From Roseiarcus sp963805295 (GTDB lineage: Bacteria > Pseudomonadota > Alphaproteobacteria > Rhizobiales > Beijerinckiaceae), in contig CAWDTW010000018.1 in NCBI GenBank assembly GCA_963805295.1, positions 65,135 through 129,134 on the forward strand: a stretch of 64,000 nt of DNA, given 5' to 3'. Numbering within the stretch: position 1 is the first letter of the stretch; the number at the start of each line of letters is the position of its first letter. The notes below the pieces were generated by a model. It was not told the DNA's origin. It worked only from the letters and a program-made list of their open reading frames with translations, and did not search any database. A program made the position numbers and the translations under genes. Positions 1 to 9,989 of the stretch are shown here, piece by piece.

Positions 1-101
1 CGGCCGATGAACGAGCAGCTCCGTGGCGGGGGCTGCTCATGCGAGAGGCGTCTCAAGACGAGGAAGGTTGGGTCCTGGGAGTTGAAAAATCTCACCCGAT
101 T
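1..101. other. Left edge, no gene seen
   Basis: Short sequence left of the insertion sequence. It contains a degenerate copy of the tail of the palindromic repeat seen at 25.0-25.2 kb (around 43-66). Bases 94-101 (ACCCGATT) are the left target-site duplication of the IS66 element. No coding region is supported here. Confidence 0.6.
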
Positions 102-1833
102 GTAACCGGGGCAAATTCCCGGGCGGAAAGGAAGTGTTAATGGAAGCTTGATTCAAGCCGGGCATGTCGCCTGGCTCGATTGATTCGCTTGAACGCATGA
201 CGCCGGCCGAGCTGATCGGCCTGGTTCGCCAATTGATCGGGGAAGTGGCGCGGTTGCGGGCGGAGAACGAGAAGTTGAGCCAAGTTGTGGTGAGGCTTCG
301 GGTCGAGAACCAGACGCTGAAGGACGAGATCGCGCGGTTGAAGCTTTTGCCGCCCCGCGCCCGCCGCACAAGCCGTCCGGGATGGAGAAAGCGACGGAAG
401 GGCCGGAGGGCCATGCTGAGGGCGCGAAGGACGAGGCGTCGAAGCGGCGGCGCGGCCCTGGCGTCTCCAAGCTTTCGATCGACCGGGAGGAGACGCTGAA
501 GGTCGAGGCCCCGGCGGGCTCGCGCTTCAAGGGCTATGAGGAGATCACCGTTCAGGACCTGATGGCGACGGCCGAGACGACGCTCTACCGGCGGGAGCGC
601 TGGGAGACGCCGGACGGCGAAACGCTGATTGCGCCGCTTGCGACGGGGATCGTGGGCGGATGCGGCCCGCATCTGCATCGTTTCGTGGTGATGCTGCATT
701 TTGAGGGCCAGATGCCCTGCGAACGGATCGTGGCGCTTCTGGCCGGTATGGGCCTGACGATCTCCAAACGTCAGGTGGTGCGGCTGTTGACCGCGAAGCT
801 GGATAGCTTTCGCGCCGAGGACGAGGCGGTGCTGCGGGCGGGGCTTGCCGAGGCGCCCTTCGTCACCGTCGACGACACCGGGGCGCGCCATGCGGGCAAC
901 GGCTGTTTCACCACCCACATCGGCTCCGACCGGTTCGCCGCGTTCCGCACCGGGCCGGGCAAGTCGCGTCTGGCTTTCCTGGGCCGATTGCTCGGCGGCG
1001 CGGCGCGCTATGTGATCAATGCCGCCGCGATCGCCTATATGCGCGGCGCCGATCTGTCGCAGGACGTCGTCGACAGGCTCGCCGGCCATGCTTCGCGGGA
1101 CTTTGGCTCGCACGAGGAATGGACGGATCACTTGCACGCGCTCGGCCTCGCCGATTTGCGGGTCACGCCCGATCCGGTGCGCCTCTCCAGCGAAGCGGCG
1201 CTGTGGGGCGCGATCGCCGAACAGGGCCTGCTCGGACACGCCGTGATCGTCTCCGACGACGCCGGCCAGTTCCGCGTCGGCGATCACGCGCTCTGCTGGG
1301 TCCACGCCGAGCGCCTCGTCCACAAGCTCCTGCCCGCCAACGACAAACAACGCAACGCCGTCGAGGTCGCCAAGCGGATGATCTGGTGGTTCTATCGGCG
1401 CTTGAAGGATTACAAGCTCGCGCCGAGCCCGGAACGGGCAAGCCTTCTGCGCTCGCAATTCGACCGCATCTTCAATCGCCGAACCGGCTATGCGACGCTC
1501 GATCGTCTGCTGAAACGCCTGCTCGGGCGCAAGAACGAACTCCTGCGCGTGCTCCAACGGCCGGAAATCCCGCTCAACACCAACGCTTCCGAAAACGACA
1601 TCCGCGCCTTCGTCACAAAGCGCAAGATCTCCGGCGGAACCGTCAGCGAAAGGGGTCGCCAGGCCCGCGACGTCATGCTCGGCCTCGCCAAGACCTGCAA
1701 GAAACTCAAAATCCCTTTCTTCGACTATCTCGGCGCCCGCCTCGGCATCCCCGGCCCCGCAATCCCCCACCTCGCAACCCTCGTCAGCCCCGCCCCAAGC
1801 TAAACGCCTCGCCCGGGAATTTGCCCCGGTTAC
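102..1833 (+). mobile_element. IS66-family insertion sequence (single-transposase, ISBst12-like group)
   Basis: The ends are perfect 23-bp inverted repeats at 102-124 and 1811-1833, and both start GTAACC, as is usual for IS66 ends. An 8-bp target duplication flanks it: ACCCGATT at 94-101 and GCCCGATT at 1834-1841 (one mismatch), the size known for IS66. It carries one transposase reading frame and no TnpA/TnpB accessory genes, which suggests the ISBst12-type subgroup. The same ends bound a 145-bp MITE at 40187-40331. The internal transposase has a frame break, so the copy may be inactive or the break may be an error. Confidence 0.93.
164..1803 (+). pseudogene. IS66-family transposase, one frame break
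   Basis: DDE transposase that moves the surrounding element. The N-terminal part (from 164) has a leucine-zipper-like coiled coil with repeated RLRAENEKL/LRVENQTLKDEI segments. The main part (readable from 382 to the stop at 1803) has the catalytic-domain landmarks: VDDTG near 880, SDDAGQF near 1255 and the NASENDIR glutamate near 1590, followed by KRKISGG. The two parts are in different frames. Two extra bases, or one missing base, in the GC run at 352-362 would join them as LLPPRPPHKPSG. Programmed frameshifting is possible but I see no slippery heptamer, so a mutation or sequencing indel is more likely. Confidence 0.88.
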
Positions 1834-1841
1834 GCCCGATT

Positions 1842-2229
1842 GCTCTAAGCCTTTGAAAACACTCAAAACTGCAATCGGCAAGTGTTGTAACGAGTTGGCA
1901 TGAACGCGCGGTCGGCGCCGCATCCGCTTGGGGTCGGCGCCATTCATCCTTCGGGCGGGCTCTGCTCAGGCCGGGCCGGTCACCGCCGGGCAGTCGTCGC
2001 GGCCGGACTGCACGAAAGGACATCGAGTCCGGGGTTACCGGGACGCCTTACTGAACCCCTGACGAAATTTCGATCCGCAATCGATGGAGGCCCATTCGGC
2101 GGTTGCGGAAGAATCGATATTATAACATCGTATTAAACATAAAGTGCGCCATGAAGTTGGGAAGGCGTTGTCGGACCGCCCGATCGCGCCCCTTTGGGCG
2201 CTCTCTTAGACGCGGTCGTCGACCAAGTC
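1842..2229. other. Intergenic, no gene recognised
   Basis: About 390 bases right of the insertion sequence. I see no convincing coding frame on either strand. An AT-rich patch at 2113-2150 stands out against the GC-rich surroundings and could hold a promoter or be a scar, but no clear -35/-10 pair could be assigned. Confidence 0.5.
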
Positions 2230-2254
2230 GGCCGCGCTTGGCCCAAGCGCGGCC
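2230..2254. terminator. Perfect 11-bp hairpin downstream of the lyxose isomerase gene
   Basis: GGCCGCGCTTG (2230-2240) pairs perfectly with CAAGCGCGGCC (2244-2254) around a 3-base loop. It lies about 30 bases past the stop of the leftward gene ending at 2285. There is no T-tract, so it may act as a transcript-end structure rather than a classical intrinsic terminator. Confidence 0.5.
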
Positions 2255-2284
2255 ACAACGCGGCCCGGCCGGAGCGCAGGTTCG

Positions 2285-2956
2285 TCACGCGGCGATTTCG
2301 TTCCACAGGCGGCGCAACGGTGGCTCGTCCTCCTCGATCTCGGCGAAGCGCCCTGTGGGATCGAGAAAGTAATTGTCGGTGCGGTCATCGTTGACCTGGC
2401 TCACCTCGCCGGCAAGCACGGGTCCCTTGCCGGCTTCGCCGTAGAAGCGGTGGTAGACGCCGCGCTCGATCGTCACGCTCTCGCCGGGGCTCAGCCGCAG
2501 CTTCTCCCATGGTTGCAGAGTGTGGGTGACGCCGTCCACAAGGACCGTCACCGGCGTGTCTGTCGTCTTGCCGTCCTTGTCGGCGTGCGCGAATTCGAGC
2601 ACGAGCACGCCGCCGGCGCGGTTGATGATGTCCTCCATCTTGACACGATGGCGATGCGTCGGCGTCTCCTGTCCCTCGCCGACGATCAAGAGCTTCTTAG
2701 CGTAAGGCTTGCCGTTCGGGTCGCTTTGGACGCCGTTGCGCACGCAGAACAGGGTGAGGCCGCGCCTGGCGAAGTCTCCGGAGCCGAAATCGGTCACGTC
2801 CCAGCCCATCTGGCAGTCGTGCAGATAGCGCGCCGTCGCGCCGGCCTCGGCGAAGTCCTCGGCCGTCCAGTGCGCCCACCGCGGCAACGACCAGCGGTTG
2901 GTTTCCAAGAGCTCCATCGCCCGGCGGATGGCGGCGTTGATTTCCGATCGCTTCAT
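2285..2956 (-). CDS. D-lyxose/D-mannose isomerase family protein
   Basis: A 223-residue cupin-type sugar isomerase resembling D-lyxose ketol-isomerase (D-lyxose to D-xylulose), a cytoplasmic metal-dependent enzyme. Supporting features are the N-terminal helix MKRSEINAAIRRAME, the central metal-binding stretch THRHRVKMEDIINRAGG with paired histidines and a following glutamate, and the later VYHRFYGE histidine segment. Length fits the family. The frame is intact and the start has no nearby competitor. It stands alone with the cytochrome genes downstream in the same direction but 190 bases away. True substrate (lyxose, mannose or another aldose) cannot be decided from sequence. Confidence 0.85.
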   Translation of the reverse strand: MKRSEINAAIRRAMELLETNRWSLPRWAHWTAEDFAEAGATARYLHDCQMGWDVTDFGSGDFARRGLTLFCVRNGVQSDPNGKPYAKKLLIVGEGQETPTHRHRVKMEDIINRAGGVLVLEFAHADKDGKTTDTPVTVLVDGVTHTLQPWEKLRLSPGESVTIERGVYHRFYGEAGKGPVLAGEVSQVNDDRTDNYFLDPTGRFAEIEEDEPPLRRLWNEIAA

Positions 2957-3179
2957 CGCTCGTCCTCCCTTGCCGAACTCGCGGCGGAATGAGCTTCGCC
3001 GGCGCCCGCCACGGGCGCTCTGCGCCCGCCACCCGCCGCCGTGTCTAAGCGCAGTATAGCGGCCGGCCGGAAAGGCGTGCAGTCGATATCGGCGCGCTGT
3101 GGCGCGAACGCCAGTCGTCGGCGACGGGCCGCCCGGCGCTCGTCAATTGCCGCGGCGCGCCGGTCCGCTGACGCGCCCG

Positions 3180-4098
3180 CTACCGCGTCGCCCCGGGCTT
3201 ATAGGTTTTCAGGTAATGGGCGATCGCCGCGAGATCGGAGTCCGGGACGTGAGAGAGACTCCGCACCTCCGCGGCCATCGGGCCGCCGAGCACGTCCCCC
3301 GTCGGGGTGAACCCGGTCGAGAGCGCGGTGACGACGTCGCTTTCGGACCAGTCCTTCAGACCATGCGCCGTGATGTCGGGCGCCTTGCCCTTGCCGTCCG
3401 GCAACGGGCCGCCGGTCAGCCGGCGGGAGGCGATGATTCCGCCCAAAAAGTCGCGGGGGGAATGGCACTGCGCGCAATGCCCCGGTCCCTCGACGAGATA
3501 GCGGCCGAGCGCTTCCGTGTCCGTCGGATCGACAGCGGGCGGATGATCGATCGTCGGCATATAAAGCAGCTTCCACAATCCGACGGCGCGGCGGATCGAG
3601 AACGGGAAGCTCAGCGCATCGGCAGGCGCGCGTCCCGGGGCCGGCGGCAGCGTGCGAAGGAAGGCGAAGAGGTCGCGCACGTCCTCGAGCGACATGCGGC
3701 AGTAGGACGTATAGGGAAACGCCGGATAGAGATGCTCGCCCGCCGGCGAGACGCCCGCCATCAGCGCGTTGGCGAAGTCGGCCGCGCTCCATTTCCCGAT
3801 CCCGTCGACCGGATCGGGCGAGATGTTCGGCGGATAGAACGAGCCGAACGGCGTCTTCAGCTCCATGCCGCCCCCGAGTTCGAAGCGGGTCCTTCTGGCC
3901 CGGCGACATGTGGCAAGACTCGCAGCCGGCGATGTAGAACACGTTTTTCCCGGCCTCGGGGTCGCCCGGCTCAGAGACCGCGGCTGCGACCTCGGCGCCG
4001 ACGCCGCGCGGGGCGGTCGCCTCCCACGCTGCGGCCGGGACGAGGACGGCCGCGAGGCCGAATGCGTATGCAATTCGGTGCGCATGAACGGTCCGCAC
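3180..4098 (-). pseudogene. Diheme c-type cytochrome, one frame break
   Basis: Exported electron-transfer protein of the diheme cytochrome type often paired with dehydrogenases. A signal peptide (MRTVHAHRIAYAFGLAAVLV...) and the first heme site CESCH are read from 4098. The second heme site CAQCH, the conserved LGGGMELKTPFGSFY/PNISPD block and the C-terminus are read in the frame ending at 3180. The switch lies at about 3885-3895, where one extra base separates GQKDP from FELGGGMELK. Corrected length is about 305 residues. The next gene upstream (4124-4573) encodes a second cytochrome in the same direction 25 bases away, so the two likely form an operon. Confidence 0.82.
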
Positions 4099-4123
4099 GA
4101 GCCGTTGCGGCGCCCGAGGGCCG

Positions 4124-4573
4124 CTACTGCTGCTTCGTATGGTATTTCTCGTGGCAGCCGTCGCAGTTCTTGAGCACGCCGGGCATCGTGGCTTTGAAGC
4201 TCGCCTCGTCCTTGATCGAGGCGAGCGCGGCCTTGGCGTCCTCGCCGAACTTTTTAAAGCGCGCGTCGAGATCGGCCAGGTTGTCGTCTTCCCAGATTGC
4301 CGGCAAGGCGTGGGTGTCGCCGGTCTTGCTGTCGGGCGGGAAGAGGGCGGGCTCCTTCTCAGCGGCGTTCTCGTAAGTTCTCAGCGCCTTCTGCACCGTC
4401 GCGAGATCGAACGGGGCCTTGTCGCGCAGCATCGGGATGAGCGGTTTGGACACCTCCCCGTCGACTTTCATCAGCGCGCGCCGCGCCTTGATCGCGTCGG
4501 CGCCCGACACCGCCGCCAGCGCGACCCCCGCGCTCGTCGCAATCGCGAGCGCCGCAAACGTCATCCGCATCAT
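4124..4573 (-). CDS. Cytochrome c' / c556 family monoheme protein
   Basis: A 149-residue exported cytochrome. It begins with a signal peptide (MMRMTFAALAIATSAGVALA), continues with a helical body and ends with the C-terminal heme-binding site CDGCHEKY, the arrangement typical of the four-helix cytochrome c'/c556 family. I chose the ATG at 4573 because GGAGG lies just upstream and the signal peptide starts there. It precedes the diheme cytochrome gene in the same direction, so the pair probably supplies periplasmic electron carriers to one oxidoreductase not in this window. Confidence 0.88.
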   Translation of the reverse strand: MMRMTFAALAIATSAGVALAAVSGADAIKARRALMKVDGEVSKPLIPMLRDKAPFDLATVQKALRTYENAAEKEPALFPPDSKTGDTHALPAIWEDDNLADLDARFKKFGEDAKAALASIKDEASFKATMPGVLKNCDGCHEKYHTKQQ

Positions 4574-4774
4574 GGTAGCCTCCGTCTTTCGGCGAGTCAG
4601 GCGGTCCGCCTGCCGGAAGTCCAACTGAAGGAACTTCAACGCGTTTTGATGACCGGTCCCAAACTTGCTGTGAAATGGCTCGCCTCTGGGCGGCATTTCG
4701 TTGCAGCTATCCAAACACGCGACGCGGCGTCGCATTCGACGTCGGAGACGCCTTGTCGAGGAATGAACTGCCGG

Positions 4775-5840
4775 CTACCGCTGGGAAGCTTCGAATACGC
4801 CGTAGGGAAACGTCACCGGAAGGACCCGGGACAGACTTAGATCGGCTTCCGCGAAGAGCCGGGCGTATTCATCGTCAGTTCTTTCCGTGCCGCCGGTTGT
4901 CACAAGCATGTTGATGTCGCTAAGAAACGTAGGGATAGATTGAACCGGATTTGCGAAGATCATTCGTTCGACGACAAGGACCTTTGCGCCTGCGGGCATG
5001 GCGCGGCGGCAATTGCGGAGGATTGCGATCGAGCGCTCGTCATTCCAGTCGTGGAGCACGTTGGCCATGACGTAGCAATCGGCTCCGCTGGGAACGGACT
5101 TCGAAGAAGTCCCCTGCGACCACTTCGCACCGATCGGCGATGCCCGCCGCCTTGATTTTCGCCTCGGCGCCGGGGACGACGTTGGGCAGGTCCAGGATGA
5201 CGCCGCGCAAGTTCGGGTGCGCCGCAAGGATGGCCGTTATCAGCGTCGCGTGCCCGCCGCCGACGTCGATGATCTTCCGCATGTGGGAAAAGTCGTAGGC
5301 GGAGGCGACGGTCGGCGCGAATACGGAGGTGCGCTCCGACATGGCCGCGTCAAACGCGACGGCGGCCTCGGGATGGCCGGCGAGGAATTCGAAGACCCCC
5401 ATTCCGAAGGCCGAGTCGAACGCCGGCTCTCCCGTGCGCACGGCCTCAAGGATGTGGTCGAAAGCCCGCAGACCGCCAAGGCCGTCGGTGAGCAGCGCCC
5501 AGTTGCGCACCGATCCCTGAACTCCAGTTCGCAGCCGATCTCCTAGCGGGGAAAGTCCGAAGCTGCCCGGCTCAGGCTCGGTGAATACCCCGAGCGCGGC
5601 CAGAAGGCGCAGGACTCGATAGAGGGCCGCAGGCTGAGATTTCGTAAGCCGGGCCAATTCATCCGAGGTTCGTGAACCACTCTCCAAGAGGTCGGGGATC
5701 GCAAGCTTGGCGGCAACGTAAACCGCTCGGGAGATGAGGAAGCCCTGGATCATCCTGAGCACGGTCGCCGAGGCCTGCATCGGGTCAGCCGTCCCCGCTT
5801 CACGCTGTGCAGGACTTGATGCGCTGGCAATCGGCTCCAT
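4775..5840 (-). pseudogene. SAM-dependent O-methyltransferase, one frame break
   Basis: Member of the plant-like/hydroxyneurosporene-type O-methyltransferase family. The N-terminal dimerisation and winged-helix part (from 5840) includes LLESGSRTSDELARLTKSQPAALYRVLRLL as a typical layout. The Rossmann part has IIDVGGGHATL for SAM binding, then VVPGAEAKIKAAG and GDFFE. At 5098-5106 one extra base moves the C-terminal half (ANVLHDWND..., general-base region, ending at 4775) into another frame. Corrected length is about 355 residues, normal for the family. Substrate is unknown and no biosynthetic neighbours are present. Confidence 0.82.
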
Positions 5841-5960
5841 GGCGTTGCTCCCGATCTGGCGGCCTTGTGGTTAATCCGCAAACCGGTCGATTTTATGCAT
5901 TGGGCTGTTGGTCACTCCCCCTTGCCGCCGCCGCACAGGAAAGGCGAGACGTCGGATGAT

Positions 5961-6881
5961 CTACGTCGCCAATCGAAGGAAGCGGTCCCATTCGGGCTTG
6001 TCGCCGAAACGCGCGGCGAGGAAATCGGCGAACGCTCGCGTCTTGGCGGCCAGATAGCGGTTCGACGCATAGAGCGCGTGGACGCCGAACGCCGGCTGGG
6101 GAAAGCGGTCGAGCACGGTTTTGAGGCGGCCGGCCTCGATGTCGGGCCCGACGAGAAAGGTCGGCAGCTCGGCGATTCCGAGCCCGGCCAGAGCCGCCTC
6201 GCGCAGGACGTCACCGTTGTTGGAGCAGAGAACCGAGTTGATTGGCGCGGCGATCGCCTCCCCGTCGACGACGATCCGCCATCGCTGCAGGGAGGTGGTG
6301 TGGCCGTAGCTCAGGCAGGGGAGGCGGGCGAGGTCCTCGGGCGCCTCCGGCGCGCCATGTCTTTCGACGAAAGCGGGGGAGGCGACGAATGCGCGGCGCG
6401 CGGGCGCGAGCTTTCGCGCGATAAAGCTCGAGTCGGCGAGTTCGGCGATGCGGACGGTGACGTCGACGCCCTCTTCGATCGGGTCGATGAAGCGGTCGGT
6501 CAAGGTCAGCTCGATCTTGAGGTCGGGAAATTTCGCCATGAACTCGGTGACCGCGGGCCCGAGATAGAGCGCTCCGAACGACGTCGGGCCGTTGACCTTG
6601 AGGACCCCGCGCGGCTCGCCGTGCAGGCGCGCGACCTGCATTTCCGTCTCTTCGACGCGCGCGAGAATTTCTACGCATCGGTCGTAGTAGGCGAGGCCCG
6701 CCTCCGTCGCCCGGACGCGCCGCGTGGTGCGGTCGAGCAGCCGGACGCCGAGCAGATGCTCCAGCTCCATCACCGCCTTGCTGGTCGCCGAACGGGTCGA
6801 TCCCAGGGCTCGCGCCGCCTCGGCGAAACTGCCGAGCGCCACCACCTTGGCGAAGGCGTTCATCGCGCCGAGCTTGTCCAT
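5961..6881 (-). CDS. LysR-family transcription regulator
   Basis: A 306-residue regulator with an N-terminal winged helix-turn-helix (AMNAFAKVVALGSFAEAARALGSTRSATSKAVMELE, residues 6-40) and a C-terminal periplasmic-binding-like effector domain (from about residue 90). It is divergent from the pirin gene at 6987 and the two share a 105-base gap containing an inverted repeat, the usual layout of a LysR regulator controlling its neighbour. The subgroup resembles the AaeR/DmlR-like LysR proteins. The inducer is unknown. Confidence 0.93.
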   Translation of the reverse strand: MDKLGAMNAFAKVVALGSFAEAARALGSTRSATSKAVMELEHLLGVRLLDRTTRRVRATEAGLAYYDRCVEILARVEETEMQVARLHGEPRGVLKVNGPTSFGALYLGPAVTEFMAKFPDLKIELTLTDRFIDPIEEGVDVTVRIAELADSSFIARKLAPARRAFVASPAFVERHGAPEAPEDLARLPCLSYGHTTSLQRWRIVVDGEAIAAPINSVLCSNNGDVLREAALAGLGIAELPTFLVGPDIEAGRLKTVLDRFPQPAFGVHALYASNRYLAAKTRAFADFLAARFGDKPEWDRFLRLAT

Positions 6882-6896
6882 GGATTGGTTCCCGCT

Positions 6897-6934
6897 TGGA
6901 GACAGTCTGGGCAGAAACAGGCATATTGTCTCCA
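6897..6934. promoter_or_regulatory. Inverted repeat, probable LysR operator
   Basis: TGGAGACA at 6897-6904 and its exact complement TGTCTCCA at 6927-6934 sit in the gap between the divergent lysR (start 6881) and pirin (start 6987) genes. Position and symmetry suit a regulator binding site for both promoters. Confidence 0.5.
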
Positions 6935-6986
6935 GCTTTGCGCGATCTTACTTGAGGTGCAACCTTCTTGAGGCACGGTGGAACAG

Positions 6987-7691
6987 ATGGAAAGCATCAT
7001 CAGACGATCGGAAGAGCGCGGGGCGGCCAATTTTGGCTGGCTCGACAGCAGGCACAGTTTCTCCTTCGGCGGCTACTACGACCCGCGGCACATGGGCTTC
7101 GGGCCGCTCCGCGTGATCAACGAGGATCGCGTCGCGCCGGGCGGCGGTTTTCCCACCCATCCGCACCGCGACATGGAGATCATCTCCTATGTCGTCGAGG
7201 GCGGCCTCGCGCACCGGGACAGCACCGGCACATCGTCGGTGATCCGCCCCGGCGACGTGCAGCGGATGTCCGCCGGCACGGGCGTCCGTCATAGCGAGTA
7301 CAACGCCAGCGAAACGGACCCCGTTCATTTCCTGCAGATCTGGATCATTCCCGAGCGAGACGGCCTGAAGCCGAGCTACGAGCAGAAGACCTTCCCCGCC
7401 GAGGAGAAGCGCGGAAAACTTCGCCTCGTCGGCTCGCACGACGGGCGCGAGGGCTCGGTCGTCATCCATCAGGACGTCGACCTTTATGCGACGCTGCTCG
7501 AGCCGGGCGAGAGCGTGTCGCACCGAATCTCCGCGGGACGGGGCGTGTGGGTCCAGGTCATCCGCGGCGGACTGACGATGAACGGGCAGGCGCTACGCGC
7601 CGGAGACGGAGTGTCGATCAGCGGCGCGGGCGAGATCCGCCTGGACGCGCAGGCTGCGACCGAGGCGCTCATCTTCGACATGGCGCCTTAA
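6987..7691 (+). CDS. Pirin family protein (YhhW/quercetinase-like bicupin)
   Basis: A 234-residue bicupin. The N-terminal cupin carries the metal ligands in FPTHPHRDMEIISYV and GVRHSEYNASE, the pattern seen in YhhW-type pirins, some of which act as quercetin 2,3-dioxygenases. The C-terminal cupin (from about residue 150, DLYATLLEPGESVSH) lacks that metal motif, as is usual. I prefer the ATG at 6987 over an in-frame GTG at 6978. Its divergent LysR neighbour probably senses the substrate or stress that induces it. Confidence 0.93.
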   Translation: MESIIRRSEERGAANFGWLDSRHSFSFGGYYDPRHMGFGPLRVINEDRVAPGGGFPTHPHRDMEIISYVVEGGLAHRDSTGTSSVIRPGDVQRMSAGTGVRHSEYNASETDPVHFLQIWIIPERDGLKPSYEQKTFPAEEKRGKLRLVGSHDGREGSVVIHQDVDLYATLLEPGESVSHRISAGRGVWVQVIRGGLTMNGQALRAGDGVSISGAGEIRLDAQAATEALIFDMAP

Positions 7692-8004
7692 GGCAAGGCG
7701 ATCGCTCGAGATATGAGGGTTCGTGGCGCACGCGCCGCGAGCCCTTCGTCTCCGATTACGCGCTCGATGAAGGGTCCGGCATCCTGCCGGATCGACAGCC
7801 GGACGGCCGGAATCGACCCGAAGCGGAAGTTTAGCCGCTACGTCGCGAAGGCGGGCTGGACATAAGCATCTTTCGGGATATGCTTGAAACATTTGCTGCG
7901 ATGGTTAGTGGCAAGCCGTATTGGTCGCGAGGGCGGAGACGATTGCCCCGCATCCCGGTACGGATATTTGATTTGGTCCAACGCTCGCTGTCGGGGGGGG
8001 GCCG
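7692..8004. other. Intergenic gap
   Basis: Some 310 bases between pirin and the acetyl-CoA hydrolase gene. No supported gene. A G-run just before 8005 (GGGGGGGCCG) serves as the ribosome-binding region of the next gene. Confidence 0.5.
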
Positions 8005-9855
8005 ATGAGAACGCTTCCTTATATCGAGCTCATCAAGGACAAGATCATAACTCCGGAAAAGGCGGCCGCCATCGTCAGGCCGGGGCAGAGCGTCTTCATC
8101 GGTACGGGTTGCGCCACCCCCGTGACTCTGGTCGCCGCCCTCGAGGTTCGGAAGCCTGCTCCCCCCGATGTCGAACTCCTCTACTTTCTGACGTCAGGGC
8201 TTGACGACATCTGGGGCGGCGGCCGGAGTGCCTATCGACATCGATGCTTCTTTGTCGGCTCCGACACGCGCGCCTTAGTCGCGGGTGGCAAGGCGGAGTA
8301 CGTTCCAATTTCTCTCACCAAGATCCCCGAATTGACGGCGAACGGCCGGATCCGGCCAGATGTGGCGCTGATTCAGGTCTCGCCGCCGGATGCGCATGGC
8401 TATGTCAGCCTCGGCATATCGGTCGATATCGCAGCCGGTGTGCTGAGGCGAACAGAGACGATCATCGCGGAAATGAATGCCAACATGCCCCGGACGCTGG
8501 GCGACGGTTTCCTGCATGTCGAAAGGCTCGCGGCAATCGTGCCGGTCGATGCGCCCGTGACTGAATACAAGCATCCGCCGGACGATGAGGTCGCCCGAAG
8601 GATAGCGCAATATGTCTCGGAGATCATCGACGACGGCTCCACCATCCAGACCGACCTTGGGCGCTTCTGCAACGAGGCGCTTCGGTACCTCCACCACAGG
8701 AAGGACCTCGGCATCCATTCCAATGTCATCACGAGTCCGGTGCTCGATTTAATCCAAAGCGGCGTCGTGACCGGACGTCACAAGACTCTGCACCACGGGA
8801 AGGTTGTGACGAGCTTCTGTCTTGGCGACCGGAAGCTGTATGAATTCATCGATGCAAACCCAATGTTCGAGTTCCGCGCGATCGAATATGTGGCAAATCC
8901 AGCGGTCGTGGCCCAGAACTACAAAATGGTCTCCTTGTCGCAGGCTCTGGCGATAGACCTCACGGGTCAGGTCTGCTCGGATCAGTTCGACGGTCAGTTC
9001 TACAGCGGCGTTTCGACCCAATTGGACTTTCACCGCGGCGCCGCCATTTCGCCCGGCGGAAAGTCGATCGTTTGCCTTCGATCGACCACCGAAGACGGCT
9101 CACAGTCCCGCATTCGCGCTCAATTGCGACAGGGGGAGGGCGTCACGGTGCCGCGTTCGGACGTCCACTATGTCGTCACCGAATTCGGGATGGCTTACCT
9201 GTTCGGAAAGTCGACGTCGGAGCGGGCGATTGCGCTGAGCGAGATCGCCCATCCGGACTTCCGCGACAGCCTCCTGGCCGAGGCGAAGAAGCTGGAACTC
9301 GTTCCAAAGGGTCACAGGGTGGGCGGCGTGCACCGATATGCCGTCGAGGAAGAGCGCCAGATTGTGCTGCGCTCGGGACGAGAGGGGTCGCTAAGACCTG
9401 CGCGGGGCGGCGATACGCACGCAATGCAATTGCTGTTCCATAAGATGTCCGAACGGGACACCTATTTGCGTTTTTTCAGGAAGCTTAGCTCTCTTTCTTA
9501 CGATGAGGCGCAACGCCTCTGCAACGTCGACTTTGTTCAGGACATAGCCTTTGTGGCTGTCACGGGTCCTCGCGACAATGAAGAAATCGTGGGTACCGGG
9601 GCCTATTTTCTCAACCCGTCGAGCAATCTGGCCGAGGTCGCCTATATGATCGCACCATCATGGCAGGGAAGCGGTCTCGGGTCCGCGTTGCAGCAACGGC
9701 TCAAGGAATTCGCTATTCAGAAAGGCGTGCGTGGGTTTGTAGCGGAGATCCTCCCCGCGAATACGGCGATGCTTCAACTCGCGCAGCGACTTGGTGAGAC
9801 CTCCGCGACGATCGATGACGGGGTACACCACGTCGTCAGCATATTCGAAGGGTAA
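8005..9855 (+). CDS. Acetyl-CoA hydrolase/transferase fused to a GNAT acetyltransferase domain
   Basis: A 616-residue two-domain protein. Residues 1 to about 440 are a class I CoA-transferase/acetyl-CoA hydrolase (VRPGQSVFIGTGCATPV, SPPDAHGYVSLGISVD, SDVHYVVTEFGMAYLFGKS near the end of the domain). Residues from about 465 to the end form a GNAT fold with the acetyl-CoA loop SWQGSGLGSALQQRL. The fused type is known in bacteria as a putative acetyl-CoA hydrolase with possible self-regulation by acetylation. It stands alone, preceded by a G-rich ribosome-binding site. Whether it hydrolyses acetyl-CoA or transfers CoA to acetate, succinate or another acid is not decided by sequence. Confidence 0.9.
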   Translation: MRTLPYIELIKDKIITPEKAAAIVRPGQSVFIGTGCATPVTLVAALEVRKPAPPDVELLYFLTSGLDDIWGGGRSAYRHRCFFVGSDTRALVAGGKAEYVPISLTKIPELTANGRIRPDVALIQVSPPDAHGYVSLGISVDIAAGVLRRTETIIAEMNANMPRTLGDGFLHVERLAAIVPVDAPVTEYKHPPDDEVARRIAQYVSEIIDDGSTIQTDLGRFCNEALRYLHHRKDLGIHSNVITSPVLDLIQSGVVTGRHKTLHHGKVVTSFCLGDRKLYEFIDANPMFEFRAIEYVANPAVVAQNYKMVSLSQALAIDLTGQVCSDQFDGQFYSGVSTQLDFHRGAAISPGGKSIVCLRSTTEDGSQSRIRAQLRQGEGVTVPRSDVHYVVTEFGMAYLFGKSTSERAIALSEIAHPDFRDSLLAEAKKLELVPKGHRVGGVHRYAVEEERQIVLRSGREGSLRPARGGDTHAMQLLFHKMSERDTYLRFFRKLSSLSYDEAQRLCNVDFVQDIAFVAVTGPRDNEEIVGTGAYFLNPSSNLAEVAYMIAPSWQGSGLGSALQQRLKEFAIQKGVRGFVAEILPANTAMLQLAQRLGETSATIDDGVHHVVSIFEG

Positions 9856-9989
9856 CTTGCTGGGCGGGCGGGCAGATTGAGAAAGTTGCACTCAACGACC
9901 TGTCCTGGTCGCAGAGGTCCGCTTACCGCCCTTCCGAGACAATCCGGGTCGCGCGTCAAGTGTTAGATTTTCACCACTAGACGAGCGCC

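Noticed and set aside
37..1947. 636-codon leftward open frame across the insertion sequence
   Set aside because: It is antisense to the IS66 transposase, spans both terminal repeats and matches no family. It is a by-product of GC-rich codon use.
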